From Promineifilum sp. (GTDB lineage: Bacteria; Chloroflexota; Anaerolineae; Promineifilales; Promineifilaceae), in assembly GCA_018058545.1 (NCBI GenBank), contig JAGOZU010000010.1, positions 1 through 61,448 of the forward strand: a stretch of 61,448 nt of DNA, written 5' to 3'. Positions 8,285-17,090 of the stretch are shown here, in pieces. The stretch's first letter is position 1, and each line of letters starts with the position of its first letter. The notes below the pieces were generated by a model. The model did not search any database. It was not told the DNA's origin and worked only from the letters and a program-made list of their open reading frames with translations. The translations under genes were made by a program, and so were the position numbers.

Positions 8285-9097
8285 TTAATATTTACGTGAA
8301 ACCGAGGCGGCGGCGATGAAAATGGGAATGGCCAGCCCGATGGCGATCACGATGTAGAGCATCGTACCCAGCACGGCCCCTTCCCCGCCACCGGAGACGA
8401 CGAAGCCGATGAGGGGGATGAGCGCAGCCAAAAAGTAGGCCAGGCAGCCCAACCCGCCGATGGTGAAGTAGGGCAGCTCGAATTTCTCGGGGAAGATGGC
8501 GGCGAATACCTGACTCGTCGCCGCGTCCACCAAAGCTGTATAAGTTACTCCCTTGTATTGGTACTTGAAGGTGTAGATCGGCACGTGGACCAGCGACACC
8601 TCCCGAATGGAACCGCCGGCGACATCCTTGTTGTCGGCCAGCCAGGAGCGCAGGGCCGTCACGGGCACCGTCGGCCGAATCGCCCGATCGTCCAGATCGT
8701 AATCATATGGCTCCAGGTCGGAGGCGGGCAAACGCAGCTTGCCCAGCTCGACAATCGACAGCGCCGCCGCCGGTAGCAGGTGCACCGTCTCCCGGCCGCC
8801 CATATCCGTCCGCGCCAGCCACATGGGGAAGTATTGGAACGTCTGCGATTCGATCCTGGCGTCCGCATCCAGCCCTTTGACGGTATGGTTGCCGGCCATC
8901 CAGCGGCGCAGCGAGGCCAGGGCTTGCGGATCGTCGATGGTCGGCCGCACGGCATAGTGCAGCACGGCCTCGCTCTTGTCCAGGGAGTTGACCGTGCCGC
9001 AAAATTCACAGGTGGCATATTGGGCCCCCTGTTCCACGACCAGGACGGCCGCGCATTGTTGGCAAAGGAGTTGGGTACGTGCTTCGATTTCGGCCAT
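8285..9097 (-). CDS. Zinc-ribbon membrane protein, first of a trio
   Basis: 270 residues, function unknown. TFIIB/RPB9-like four-cysteine ribbon at C12, C15, C30, C33 (CQQC...CEFC); a middle soluble region with YFPMWLART and VHVPIYTFKYQYKGVTYTALVD; and two C-terminal membrane helices (about 210-235 and 243-265). It is the first gene of the zinc-ribbon operon, with a TACAAT -10-like box on the minus strand (9123-9118) about 20 bases before the start but no clear -35. It is divergent from the EF-P gene. The repeated architecture with its neighbour suggests duplication. Confidence 0.75.
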   Translation of the reverse strand: MAEIEARTQLLCQQCAAVLVVEQGAQYATCEFCGTVNSLDKSEAVLHYAVRPTIDDPQALASLRRWMAGNHTVKGLDADARIESQTFQYFPMWLARTDMGGRETVHLLPAAALSIVELGKLRLPASDLEPYDYDLDDRAIRPTVPVTALRSWLADNKDVAGGSIREVSLVHVPIYTFKYQYKGVTYTALVDAATSQVFAAIFPEKFELPYFTIGGLGCLAYFLAALIPLIGFVVSGGGEGAVLGTMLYIVIAIGLAIPIFIAAASVSRKY

Positions 9098-9157
9098 GGC
9101 GGCGAACCTCGACCGTCATTGTATCATGCCACGGGATAACGGCATATGTATAGGCGA

Positions 9158-9187
9158 TTGCCAACCGCCACGGATTTATGCTAAACT
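9158..9187 (+). promoter_or_regulatory. Promoter of efp
   Basis: TTGCCA (9158-9163), 18-base spacer, TAAACT (9182-9187) preceded by an extended TG element. The transcript would begin near 9194, about 45 bases before the EF-P start codon. Confidence 0.6.
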
Positions 9188-9237
9188 GTGGGTGTAATGG
9201 ACATTATGTCTCGTCTTGCAGGAGAACAATTTTACCA

Positions 9238-9795
9238 ATGATCGATGTCAATCAGCTGCGCCGCGGGGTCACTTTCAACCACGACGGCGCTTTATTGAAA
9301 GTAACCGAATATTCCCACACCAAACCCGGCCGCGGCAAGGCCACCATCCGGGTCAAGGTTCGCGACATGCGCACCGGCACCAACAAGGAAGTCACCTTCA
9401 ACTCCGGCGACCGCGTCGATGATGTGCGCCTGGACAAGAGCGCCTACCAGTACATCTATGACGACGGCACGTTCTACGTCTTCATGGACCTGAGCACCTA
9501 CGAGCAAAGGAGCGTCGCCCACAGCGTGCTGGAGAGCGACGCCAAATTCCTGCGCGATAACATGGAACTCGAGCTGCTGTCCTACGAGGGCGAGGTGATC
9601 GACTACGAGCTGCCCAAGACGATGGAGTTCGAGGTCGTCGAGGCGGAGAACGCCGTCGCCGGCGACACGGCCACCGGCGCGACCAAGGAAATCATCACCG
9701 AAACCGGTCTGCGGGTGAAGACGCCGCTGTTCGTCCAGGTGGGCGACCGCATCCGCGTCAACACCGAGACGGGCGAGTACCAGACCCGGCTCTAG
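9238..9795 (+). CDS. efp: Translation elongation factor P
   Basis: 185 residues, standard EF-P length. It binds between the P and E sites of stalled ribosomes and promotes peptide-bond formation at polyproline. Domain I starts MIDVNQLRRG; the tip loop is HTKPGRGKA, so the residue at the modification position is arginine (R32) rather than lysine. The C-terminal OB-fold domain ends in GLRVKTPLFVQVGDRIRVNTETGEY, the EF-P signature. The ATG at 9238 is chosen over an upstream in-frame reading because it gives the canonical N-terminus and follows AGGAG. Proline-rich proteins in the window (LysM, LCP) fit a need for EF-P. Confidence 0.97.
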   Translation: MIDVNQLRRGVTFNHDGALLKVTEYSHTKPGRGKATIRVKVRDMRTGTNKEVTFNSGDRVDDVRLDKSAYQYIYDDGTFYVFMDLSTYEQRSVAHSVLESDAKFLRDNMELELLSYEGEVIDYELPKTMEFEVVEAENAVAGDTATGATKEIITETGLRVKTPLFVQVGDRIRVNTETGEYQTRL

Positions 9796-9935
9796 ACTCG
9801 TCCACAGCTGTCATGCTCGGCCGCGAACGCGACGGGAACGATATCCGATCGCCGCGATGAGCGGCGACGGGCACAGAATCGGAGCAAGCCGGGAGATTTG
9901 GCGGGCATTGTAATCACTAGTGGTTGGAGGATGAG

Positions 9936-10415
9936 ATGAATAGTGAGCTTGTTCGTGGCAAATTGTCCGGTCGCCTGGTCGCGTTGGCGGCCCTGATGTT
10001 GGTCATGCTGTTTCTGGCGGCGGCCAGACCGGCCGAAGCCCAGGGGGGCGGCGTTTTCCATATCGTGCAGCGCGGGGAGTATTTGTCGCTCATCGCCCGG
10101 CAGTACGGCACGACGACGCAGGCTATTCTGGCAGCCAACCCGCAGATTACGAACGCGAATCTGATCTTCGCCGGGCAGACGATCTTCGTGCCCTTCGGGA
10201 CGCAACCGCCGCCGGTGACACCCGTGCCCACGCCTGTGCCCACGCCTGTGCCGCCACCCTCATCGGCCTGTCGCTGGCAGCATCTCGTGGTGCCTGGAGA
10301 TACGCTGCTGAAGATCGGCCGTCTGTATGGCGTGGACCCGTTTGTCATCGCCCGGGCCAATAATATCTTCAATCTGAATCTGATCTTCGCCGGCTCGACG
10401 CTTTGCATCCCGTAG
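9936..10415 (+). CDS. Secreted protein with two LysM domains
   Basis: 159 residues. Signal peptide (1-35, ending PAEAQ), LysM 1 (about 42-88, FHIVQRGEYLSLIARQYG...IFVP), a short Pro/Thr linker made of repeated TPVP units, and LysM 2 (about 116-159, HLVVPGDTLLKIGRLYG...LCIP). LysM modules bind N-acetylglucosamine polymers such as peptidoglycan. There is no catalytic domain, so it is probably a cell-wall-associated binding protein. The ATG at 9936 is preferred, with GGAGG five bases upstream; the TTG at 9924 is an alternative. A strong terminator follows (10468-10538). Confidence 0.88.
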   Translation: MNSELVRGKLSGRLVALAALMLVMLFLAAARPAEAQGGGVFHIVQRGEYLSLIARQYGTTTQAILAANPQITNANLIFAGQTIFVPFGTQPPPVTPVPTPVPTPVPPPSSACRWQHLVVPGDTLLKIGRLYGVDPFVIARANNIFNLNLIFAGSTLCIP

Positions 10416-10467
10416 CGCGGGCTGTTTGCACGCAAACCAATTAATGCGGTCGGGTATATAGAGGTAG

Positions 10468-10538
10468 GGGCGAGGCAGCGGCGTATTCATCACCGCTCTG
10501 CAGAACCACCCTTATTCGCCGTTGCCTCGCCCTTTTTT
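10468..10538 (+). terminator. Strong intrinsic terminator after the LysM gene
   Basis: Inverted repeat of 16 bp with one G-T wobble (10468-10483 with 10517-10532; arms begin GGGCGAGGCA and end TGCCTCGCCC), loop of 33 bases, followed by six T residues (10533-10538). Confidence 0.8.
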
Positions 10539-10606
10539 CAGAAGGGTCAGGTAGTCGGGAAGGGACGCCGCGCGTTTCCGTGGAGATGGTTGCCCGGTTG
10601 CAGGAG

Positions 10607-10660
10607 CACAACCTGACAGGTTGTGCCACAGGGATCACAACCTGAAAGGTTGTGCCACAG
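10607..10660. repeat. Tandem pair of palindromic intergenic repeats
   Basis: Two 25-base copies (10607-10631 and 10636-10660) differing at one base and separated by four bases. Each contains an inverted repeat CACAACCT-GAC/GAA-AGGTTGTG followed by CCACAG. Part of the unit (GACAGGTTGTG) recurs at 16695-16705, within the hairpin before the lasso precursor. This looks like a small interspersed palindromic (REP-like) element; two copies are too few to call an array. Confidence 0.6.
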
Positions 10661-10949
10661 GTTTGTTGGGCCTATTTATCTTTTCTCTGAGTATTTCCGC
10701 CGCATTTCTTCTGCCTCAAAATACGTAGATCCAATCGAATATCTGGTGACTTTTTCAATGATCGCGGGCGTGAAAGCCGCGTGAAACATCACGATCCCTA
10801 TTGACTATGATCCCGGTTGACTATATGCTTTTTAATAGCGGTTGATGGATCGACACGCGATGTCGTCGACCCATTTCGGTCCTTCTTGCCAGAGTGTCGG
10901 CTGATACAGACCAACAACAGATTAACAAAAGACGGGTTCAGGCCCTTTG

Positions 10950-11120
10950 TGGATGGAGACCGGGCTGGACCGCCAGGGTGATCAGCATTTAAATGCCCGG
11001 TTTCATGGTCTATGGGTTGTCGCGCCTGCCGGCGTTTGTTCACACGCCACCGTTTCGGCCGCGGCGGGTTCGCCATGCCGCCGGGAACGTCATCATTCCA
11101 CTGTTCCTTTATATGAGTCG
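10950..11120 (+). promoter_or_regulatory. Hairpin-rich leader of the giant secreted-protein gene
   Basis: Several nested inverted repeats precede the gene: ACCGGGC...GCCCGGT enclosing CTGG-accg-CCAG and the palindrome GCATTTAAATGC, then GGCGT...ACGCC and GGCGG...CCGCC. None matches a riboswitch consensus known to me (c-di-GMP-I, c-di-AMP, cobalamin and TPP were considered). It could be a structured 5' leader; in GC-rich DNA some of this may be chance. Confidence 0.25.
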
Positions 11121-11149
11121 GGAGCCAATGGAGAGGAGGAATTAACTCC

Positions 11150-14100
11150 ATGAATCACAATCGTCGAATTAATCAGATCAGACTCGCATCACTGCGTGCC
11201 GGGCAAATTGCCGCCGTCATCCTGCTCCTGTTCGTCGGCCTGGTCGGCACCGCCTCGGCCGCCCGAACCCTGAACTGGTTCAACTGGATAGACTTGAACC
11301 CGGGCCAGCAGACCCCCACCTCGACCGTCACGGTCACAGAGGGCCAGGCCTTCCCGATCTGGGTGAATGTCACACTGACCGATAATTCTGATTGGCAATG
11401 TACTCGCTTCAATTTCACCGGCGGGCCGACGCCTCTCAATACTACAAATAACAGTCCCAATTACATCAACAATAACGGCACGCACTCCCATAACCACGCG
11501 GTAACCGCCCCGGCGACCGCGGGTACCTACGACTTGACCGTGACTATATACAGGAACGACGACTGCACCGGCGGCGCGACCTCGGCGACCAAGACCAGCG
11601 CGGTGCAGGTCATCGTCGCGCCGACCCCAATTACCCCCCTTCCGCCGGTGATGCAGACCTATTTCGTCTCCGAGCCGGAGGATGACCAGTGGAAGGCCTA
11701 CGATGCAATCATGTCGGGTTCGCCGTCGAACAACATCCGCACCCACATCGGCATCACCATCGGCTTCGCGGGCACGGTGCTCTACTATGACCAGTGGGAG
11801 AACGGCTTCGACGCCGACATCACCGACCCGACAAATATCTGGAGCGCCGGCAACCCCGGCGGCACCCAGATCTGGGGCGACGGCGATCCGTCCAATGGCG
11901 CAGCCCCCGGCTTCCCCGCAGATACTTTCGCCGCCGGCGATGTGGTGATTCTGCAGAACATGGTGCCGGGCAACCCGCGCGGGACGGGCATCTACTTCGA
12001 CGGGCGCGACAAGATCGGCGCCTCGCAGCCCATCGCCGTCACGCGCCTGGGCTGGGCCGAGTCCACTCCCGGGTCGCTGCTGGCCTACGCCAACGCCATG
12101 TTCCCTGTCTCCGAATGGGGCACCGCGTACACCGTGCCCACCGGCTGCAACACAACTACGTCCACCGCAAACTTCGAATACTCGGCCCTGACGTTCATCG
12201 CCGCCTACGACAACACGACGGTCGACATCGACGCCGACGGCAACGGAACCTGGGAGACGACCGTGACGCTGAACCAGGGGCAGCATTATCTCGCGGCGAC
12301 GAACCCCGACGCCGCCAACGGCTGCGATTATATCCGCCAGGGAGCCAAGATCCGCTCCACCGACCCGACCAAACCGATCCAGGTGCAGCTGCTGACCGGC
12401 GACATCGGCTCCAACTACGCCGGGCGCGACCTGAACCTGGTGCCCGACGCGGACCTGGGCTACGATTACCTCGTTCCGGTCGGTGCCGTCTACGGCAATG
12501 GGACGCGCCTCTTCCTCTTCAACCCCGAGGCTAATCCCCTCTACGTTCGTTGCGAGGTCGGCACCACGCCAATTGTTACCAATCTGACCATCGCTTCCGG
12601 CGCATTGGATACATCGGTCGTTCTCGGAAACGATCAGGCCGCTCACTGCTACGCCGTCACGGCGGCGGGCGGGTCGACACCTGACCCAACCCGCCACTTC
12701 ACCGGCATGGCCGTCGTCGACGACGCTAACTCAGCCTATGACTGGGCCGTGCCCCTCATGCCGGCCAACATCCTGTCCAACATGGCCATCGTCGGCATCG
12801 GCTTCGGGCGCGATCCGTTCTCGTCCACAAACCCGAACGAGAACGGCAGCCCGCTGTGGGTGACGCCCCACTGCACCCCCCACGGCACCGGATCCACCTG
12901 GTTCTATGTCGACTGGAACAACGACGGCACGCCGGATCTGGTCGATTTCAACGGTGACGGTGACGCGCTCGACACCAACGTCAATGGCCTGAACGAAACC
13001 ACCTCCAATAACGGCTTCCAGGTGACCAACGGCCAATCGGTGCGCCTCTTCCGGCCGGGCACCCCGCCCAATCAGACCGGCGCCTACATCTACACCAAGA
13101 CGTCCTCGGGTAATCCCGACCCCGACGCCGGCGGCTGCGTGTTCGCCGCCGCCTGGGGCGAGGATCCGCGCACCGCGTCCGCCGCCCAACCCGGCATGGA
13201 CCTGGGCACGATCATCATCCCGCTGCGCGGCGAGCAGATCGCCAAGACCTCGACGTTGGTTGATGATAACGATGGCGACGGCAAACCCGGCCCCGGCGAC
13301 ACGCTGAGATTCACGATTTCCATCACAAACATCGGTTTCGCGCCGATCGCGGTCAGCGTCTACGACACCATCCCGACCTACACGACCTATGTCGCCGGCT
13401 CGACGTTCAAATTCACTCCCGGGCCAAGCGGTACACAGATTCCCGACCAGCCGGGTTCGGGCGATGCCGCGTTCCCGCTGGCGGTCAACTCGCCGATCGG
13501 CGTCCCCCTCGGCAGCCTGCCCAGTGGCGAGACCTGGGAGGTGGAGTTCGACGTCACCCTGGACCCGCCACAACCGGGCCAGGGCGATTACGACGAGATC
13601 ACCAACTGCGCGCTGGTCACCACCGACGGTACCAAAAACGAGACGTGTGATATCGAGGAGATCGTTCCGCCGCTGATACTGGAGCTGCAAAAGACGGCTG
13701 ACCCGATGGATCTGGCCCCCAACGAGAACGTGACCTATACCATCCGGTACTGGAACGTGAGGCAGGAGCCGTTCACCGACCTCGCCACGCATCTCACCGT
13801 GACCGATCCGCTCAGCACCGACCTGATATTCATCAGCGCCACCCCGACCGGAGCCGGATCGTGCACCCATGACGGCGCCGCCTACGGCGGCCTGATCAAC
13901 TGCACCGGCCTGCCCGATCTGGCCCCGGCAACGCCGCCGGCCACGCCTTACGGCACGATCACCGTGGTGGCCAAGGTGCGGAATACACCCGACACGCAGA
14001 CGCCCGGCCACCAGATCCCCAACACGGCGACGGTCTGTGGCGTGGGCGCCACCCGGCCACCGAATTGGCCGAATGATCCTAACTTCTATGTCTGCGACAA

Positions 14101-16675
14101 TGACACGGTGATCATCACAACCCCGGTCACGGTCGACTTCTTCAGCGCCACCGAGACGGCCGGCGGCGTGCGCTTCGACTGGACGACGGCGACCGAGACG
14201 GCCAACGCCGGCTTCAACCTTTATGCGCGCACCCCTGACGGGGGGGTGGTGAAGCTCCACGACGCGCTCATCCTGTCGTCCGTCATGGACTCCAGCTCAC
14301 CGACCGACTACAGCGTCACCCTCAGCGGCGTCCCGTCCGGTCAATACTTCATCGAGGACGTCTCCCTGTTCGGCGAGACCCGCGCCCATGCGGCGATCGA
14401 CCTCAACAGCGCCAGCGGCGAGCGGACGGCGCCCGAAGCTATCGACTGGACGGCGATCAATGCCGAGAACACAGCCCTGGAACAGGCGCGAGCGGCGGCC
14501 GCGGCCGAATCGCAAATCGTCGCTCCCCAAACCGCCGGCCCGCAAGCCGAACCCCTCAACGGCGGCGCGGCCACCGACGGCGCAACTACCGGTTCCGAGG
14601 CATCCGCCGCCCGTCGATCGGCTTATCCGTCGCTCGACCTGCGCCTGAGCGAGACGGGCGTCTACCGTCTGACCTACGAGCAGATCAAGGCCGCGGGCGT
14701 CGACCTGCGCGGCGTCTCCCGCCGCGACCTGGCCCTCACCAACCGCGGCGAATCGGTTCCTCTCTACGTCTCCCGGGCTAGATTCGGCCCCGGCGCCTTC
14801 ATCGAGTTCATCGGCCAGGGGCTGGACACGCTCTACACCGACACCAACGTCTACCGGCTGGTGGTCAATTGCGCCATGGCCAGCCGCGTCACGGCCGTGC
14901 AGGCCCGGCCGTCGCCCAGCGCGACCGTCGCCCCCTACTACATGGAGACGGTGCGGGTCGAGAACAACAAGGCGTACTCCTATCTCTCACCCAACGGCGA
15001 CCCGTGGTACGACTACTTCCTGGCAGCCACGCCGGGCAGACCGGCTTCGAAGTCGGCGACCGTCGCCCTCAGCGACCCGGTCGCTCAGGACGCCGCCGGC
15101 AACCCGCTGAGCGCCACCGTCACCTACGACATATGGGGCAGTTCGGAGAGGATCGCCGGGAATGATCACCACGCGACGCTCACGGCCAACGGCCAACTGA
15201 TCGCCGATCAATGGTTCGACGGCAACACGGCCGTCGCCCTGAGCGGTCAACTGACCAACTTCGGCGACAGCGTCGCCCTGACGCTTAAGGCTCCCGGCGA
15301 CCATAGCGGCGTGGGCGGCGTAGCCAACTTCGCTGACGTGTTCACGGTCGAAGCCTGGAGCGTCACCTATCCACGCGCCTTCCGCGCTGTGGACGGCCGG
15401 CTGGATTTCGAGGCCAGTGCCGATGCGCTCGCCTTCAAGGTGACGGGCCTCGACAGCGACCAGGTCGTGATCTATCGTCTCAATGGCGGTCGCCCGGCAC
15501 GGCTCAACGGGGTCAAGGTCACTGCCGACGGCAACGGGGCGTACAGCGCCAGTTTCGCCGGTGGCAAGAATGACACCTACTTCGTTTCAACGGTCGGCGC
15601 CCTGCGGACGCCCGGTATCTCGCTGACCCCGGCGGCGGCCGATATCAACGGCGGCACGGCCGACCTGCTGATCATCGCCCATCCCAACTTCATCAACGGC
15701 GACCTCGACCGGCTGGTCCAGGCCCGCCAGGCCCAGGGCTACACGGTGAAGGTCGTCGATGTGACCCAGATCTACCGCCAGTACAGCGGCGGCATCTTCG
15801 ACGCCCAGGCTGTTCGCGACTACGTGGACCACGCCATCCAGTCGATGGGCGTCCAGTACGTCCTGCTGGTCGGTGGCGACACGCGCGATTACCGCAACTA
15901 CAGCGGCACGGGCAGCATCAGCTTCGTTCCGTCGCTCTATGCCGCCACGATTGACTGGGTGAAGTTCGCCCCCGTCGACCCGCTCTACACTGACGTCGAC
16001 GGCGACAACGTGCCCAACCGGCCCATCGGCCGCTTCCCCGTGCGCTCTGTCGCCGACCTGCAGCTGATGGTCGACAAGACGTTGATCTACGATGCCGGTG
16101 TCTCCGTGGAGACGGCCGTCTTCGCCGCCGATCGCGGCTTCGAGTACGACGGCAACAGTTTCGCCGCCGCCCTGAGCGACTGGTCCGTCCAGACGGCCTA
16201 TCCCAAGCTGCTGGGCAACGCCTCGGCGCGAACGACCCTCATCAATGGATTGAACGCCGGGCCGCGTCTGGCCGCCTTCGTCGGCCACTCCGGTCCCAAC
16301 GCCTGGATCTCAACCTCGTTCTTTAGCGTAAAAGACGCGCAGGCGCTGACCAATGTCAATCCGATGTTCATCGCCCAATGGGGCTGCTGGAATACCTACT
16401 ACATCGACCCGGCGTACAACACACTGGGCGATCGCTTCCTGTTGTCGGGCATGAGCGGCGCGGCGCTGGTCTCCGGAGCCACCACGCTGACCAGCAGCAG
16501 CTCCGAGCTTGCCTTGGGCGAGTTGTTCATGGCGCAGGTCGTCCAGCCCGGCATCACGATCGGCCGGGCGATGCAGACGGCAAAGTCGGAGTTGGCCAAC
16601 ACCAACCCCGGTTTGACCGATGTCCAGCTCGGTTGGACAATCCTGGGCGACCCAACGGCGGTGGTCCAGCGCTAA
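11150..16675 (+). CDS. Giant secreted multidomain protein with C-terminal C25 (gingipain-like) peptidase
   Basis: 1841 residues starting at ATG 11150 with AGGAGG upstream. Signal peptide (1-38, ...GTASAA). An N-terminal beta-rich region (about 170-600) resembles IgGFc-binding-type adhesin domains (TYFVSEPEDDQW; YDQWENGFDADI). Two DUF11-like stalk domains begin near 690 (QIAKTSTLVDDNDGDGK...GPGDTLRFTISITN) and 843 (LELQKTADPMD); a fibronectin-like segment begins near 995. The C-terminal peptidase C25 domain (about 1500-1841) has candidate catalytic His1713 (VGHSG) and Cys1746 (WGCWN), 33 residues apart as in gingipain R (H211/C244). There is no C-terminal sorting signal, so it is presumably released or wall-associated. 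It ends 93 bases before the lasso precursor on the same strand. Confidence 0.85.
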   Translation: MNHNRRINQIRLASLRAGQIAAVILLLFVGLVGTASAARTLNWFNWIDLNPGQQTPTSTVTVTEGQAFPIWVNVTLTDNSDWQCTRFNFTGGPTPLNTTNNSPNYINNNGTHSHNHAVTAPATAGTYDLTVTIYRNDDCTGGATSATKTSAVQVIVAPTPITPLPPVMQTYFVSEPEDDQWKAYDAIMSGSPSNNIRTHIGITIGFAGTVLYYDQWENGFDADITDPTNIWSAGNPGGTQIWGDGDPSNGAAPGFPADTFAAGDVVILQNMVPGNPRGTGIYFDGRDKIGASQPIAVTRLGWAESTPGSLLAYANAMFPVSEWGTAYTVPTGCNTTTSTANFEYSALTFIAAYDNTTVDIDADGNGTWETTVTLNQGQHYLAATNPDAANGCDYIRQGAKIRSTDPTKPIQVQLLTGDIGSNYAGRDLNLVPDADLGYDYLVPVGAVYGNGTRLFLFNPEANPLYVRCEVGTTPIVTNLTIASGALDTSVVLGNDQAAHCYAVTAAGGSTPDPTRHFTGMAVVDDANSAYDWAVPLMPANILSNMAIVGIGFGRDPFSSTNPNENGSPLWVTPHCTPHGTGSTWFYVDWNNDGTPDLVDFNGDGDALDTNVNGLNETTSNNGFQVTNGQSVRLFRPGTPPNQTGAYIYTKTSSGNPDPDAGGCVFAAAWGEDPRTASAAQPGMDLGTIIIPLRGEQIAKTSTLVDDNDGDGKPGPGDTLRFTISITNIGFAPIAVSVYDTIPTYTTYVAGSTFKFTPGPSGTQIPDQPGSGDAAFPLAVNSPIGVPLGSLPSGETWEVEFDVTLDPPQPGQGDYDEITNCALVTTDGTKNETCDIEEIVPPLILELQKTADPMDLAPNENVTYTIRYWNVRQEPFTDLATHLTVTDPLSTDLIFISATPTGAGSCTHDGAAYGGLINCTGLPDLAPATPPATPYGTITVVAKVRNTPDTQTPGHQIPNTATVCGVGATRPPNWPNDPNFYVCDNDTVIITTPVTVDFFSATETAGGVRFDWTTATETANAGFNLYARTPDGGVVKLHDALILSSVMDSSSPTDYSVTLSGVPSGQYFIEDVSLFGETRAHAAIDLNSASGERTAPEAIDWTAINAENTALEQARAAAAAESQIVAPQTAGPQAEPLNGGAATDGATTGSEASAARRSAYPSLDLRLSETGVYRLTYEQIKAAGVDLRGVSRRDLALTNRGESVPLYVSRARFGPGAFIEFIGQGLDTLYTDTNVYRLVVNCAMASRVTAVQARPSPSATVAPYYMETVRVENNKAYSYLSPNGDPWYDYFLAATPGRPASKSATVALSDPVAQDAAGNPLSATVTYDIWGSSERIAGNDHHATLTANGQLIADQWFDGNTAVALSGQLTNFGDSVALTLKAPGDHSGVGGVANFADVFTVEAWSVTYPRAFRAVDGRLDFEASADALAFKVTGLDSDQVVIYRLNGGRPARLNGVKVTADGNGAYSASFAGGKNDTYFVSTVGALRTPGISLTPAAADINGGTADLLIIAHPNFINGDLDRLVQARQAQGYTVKVVDVTQIYRQYSGGIFDAQAVRDYVDHAIQSMGVQYVLLVGGDTRDYRNYSGTGSISFVPSLYAATIDWVKFAPVDPLYTDVDGDNVPNRPIGRFPVRSVADLQLMVDKTLIYDAGVSVETAVFAADRGFEYDGNSFAAALSDWSVQTAYPKLLGNASARTTLINGLNAGPRLAAFVGHSGPNAWISTSFFSVKDAQALTNVNPMFIAQWGCWNTYYIDPAYNTLGDRFLLSGMSGAALVSGATTLTSSSSELALGELFMAQVVQPGITIGRAMQTAKSELANTNPGLTDVQLGWTILGDPTAVVQR

Positions 16676-16698
16676 CCCGGCCTTACGATATCATGACA

Positions 16699-16732
16699 GG
16701 TTGTGGGCCGGCCTTCCGGTCGGCCTGCAACC
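16699..16732 (+). terminator. GC-rich hairpin after the giant gene
   Basis: GGTTG...CAACC encloses GGCCG...CGGCC with a short loop. No T-run follows, so it is a weak terminator or an mRNA-stabilising stem between the C25-protein gene and the lasso precursor gene. Confidence 0.4.
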
Positions 16733-16768
16733 CGATTGATCGAGGCATTGAGCGGAGAAGACGAAAAA

Positions 16769-16948
16769 ATGACTCAAGAACTTAAGACTCTCTTGCCGGC
16801 CGAGCCGGGCGTGCGAATGAAGAACAAACGGCCCTATCGGAAACCGCTCCTCACCCGCTTCGGCGAAATCCGCACCCAGACACTTTCACCCACGATTACC
16901 AATGAAATAGAGAGCGGAAAGGGAGCCCCATATAGAGATGATCTTTAG
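16769..16948 (+). CDS. Lasso peptide precursor (A)
   Basis: 59 residues. The leader carries the exact lasso recognition pattern YxxPxLxxxGxxxxxT: Y23, P26, L28, G32, T38. T38 sits at the usual penultimate leader position, so cleavage after L39 would release a 20-residue core starting S40 and ending L59. Acceptors at core positions 7 (E46) and 9 (E48) could close a 7- or 9-residue macrolactam with the Ser1 amine, leaving a tail of 11-13 residues containing GKGAPYRDDL. The ATG at 16769 follows CGGAGAAG; an internal ATG (M17) is an alternative. Downstream lie a lasso-type cyclase and a kinase. The product and its activity are unknown; the core assignment is inference. Confidence 0.85.
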   Translation: MTQELKTLLPAEPGVRMKNKRPYRKPLLTRFGEIRTQTLSPTITNEIESGKGAPYRDDL

Positions 16949-17054
16949 TAGGGCGACATATCCCGGCCTGGGGCCGGATTGGCCCGTTCAGCGTCGCAGC
17001 CGCGATCTGACCGTCAGAGCGGGCCGCCGGCGTTGAATGATGAACCATAAAGAT

Positions 17055-17090
17055 GGGCCGTTCCCGGGTTGTTCCGGGGGCGGCCATTTT
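17055..17090 (+). terminator. Terminator-like hairpin after the lasso precursor
   Basis: GGGCCG-tt-CCCGG...CCGGG-gg-CGGCC followed by ATTTTC. It could stop most transcripts after the precursor gene and so give more precursor than enzyme, as is common in RiPP loci. Confidence 0.55.

Larger units (their letters stand above)
10416..11149. other. 734-base intergenic region
   Basis: No convincing gene on either strand. It holds the LysM terminator (10468-10538), a pair of palindromic repeats (10607-10660), two TTGACTAT direct repeats at 10801 and 10817 near a TATATG box (possible promoter of the giant gene, although the 15-base spacer is short), and a hairpin-rich leader (about 10950-11120) running up to the giant secreted-protein gene. 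Short readings on the minus strand (10798-11151, 10441-10638) look non-coding. Confidence 0.6.

Noticed and set aside
10468-10538. MITE-like element
   Set aside because: A long inverted repeat followed by six T residues just after a gene is better explained as a terminator; no target-site duplication seen.
10607-10660. CRISPR array
   Set aside because: Only two units with a 4-base spacer, each fully palindromic; no cas genes.
10950-11120. c-di-GMP-I or c-di-AMP riboswitch
   Set aside because: The conserved core strings of these classes are absent; only generic hairpins are seen.
11189-14260. Two long minus-strand readings (502 and 509 codons) opposite the giant protein
   Set aside because: Low-complexity Gly/Arg/Val translations with no motifs; the plus strand has a signal peptide, ribosome site and recognisable domains.
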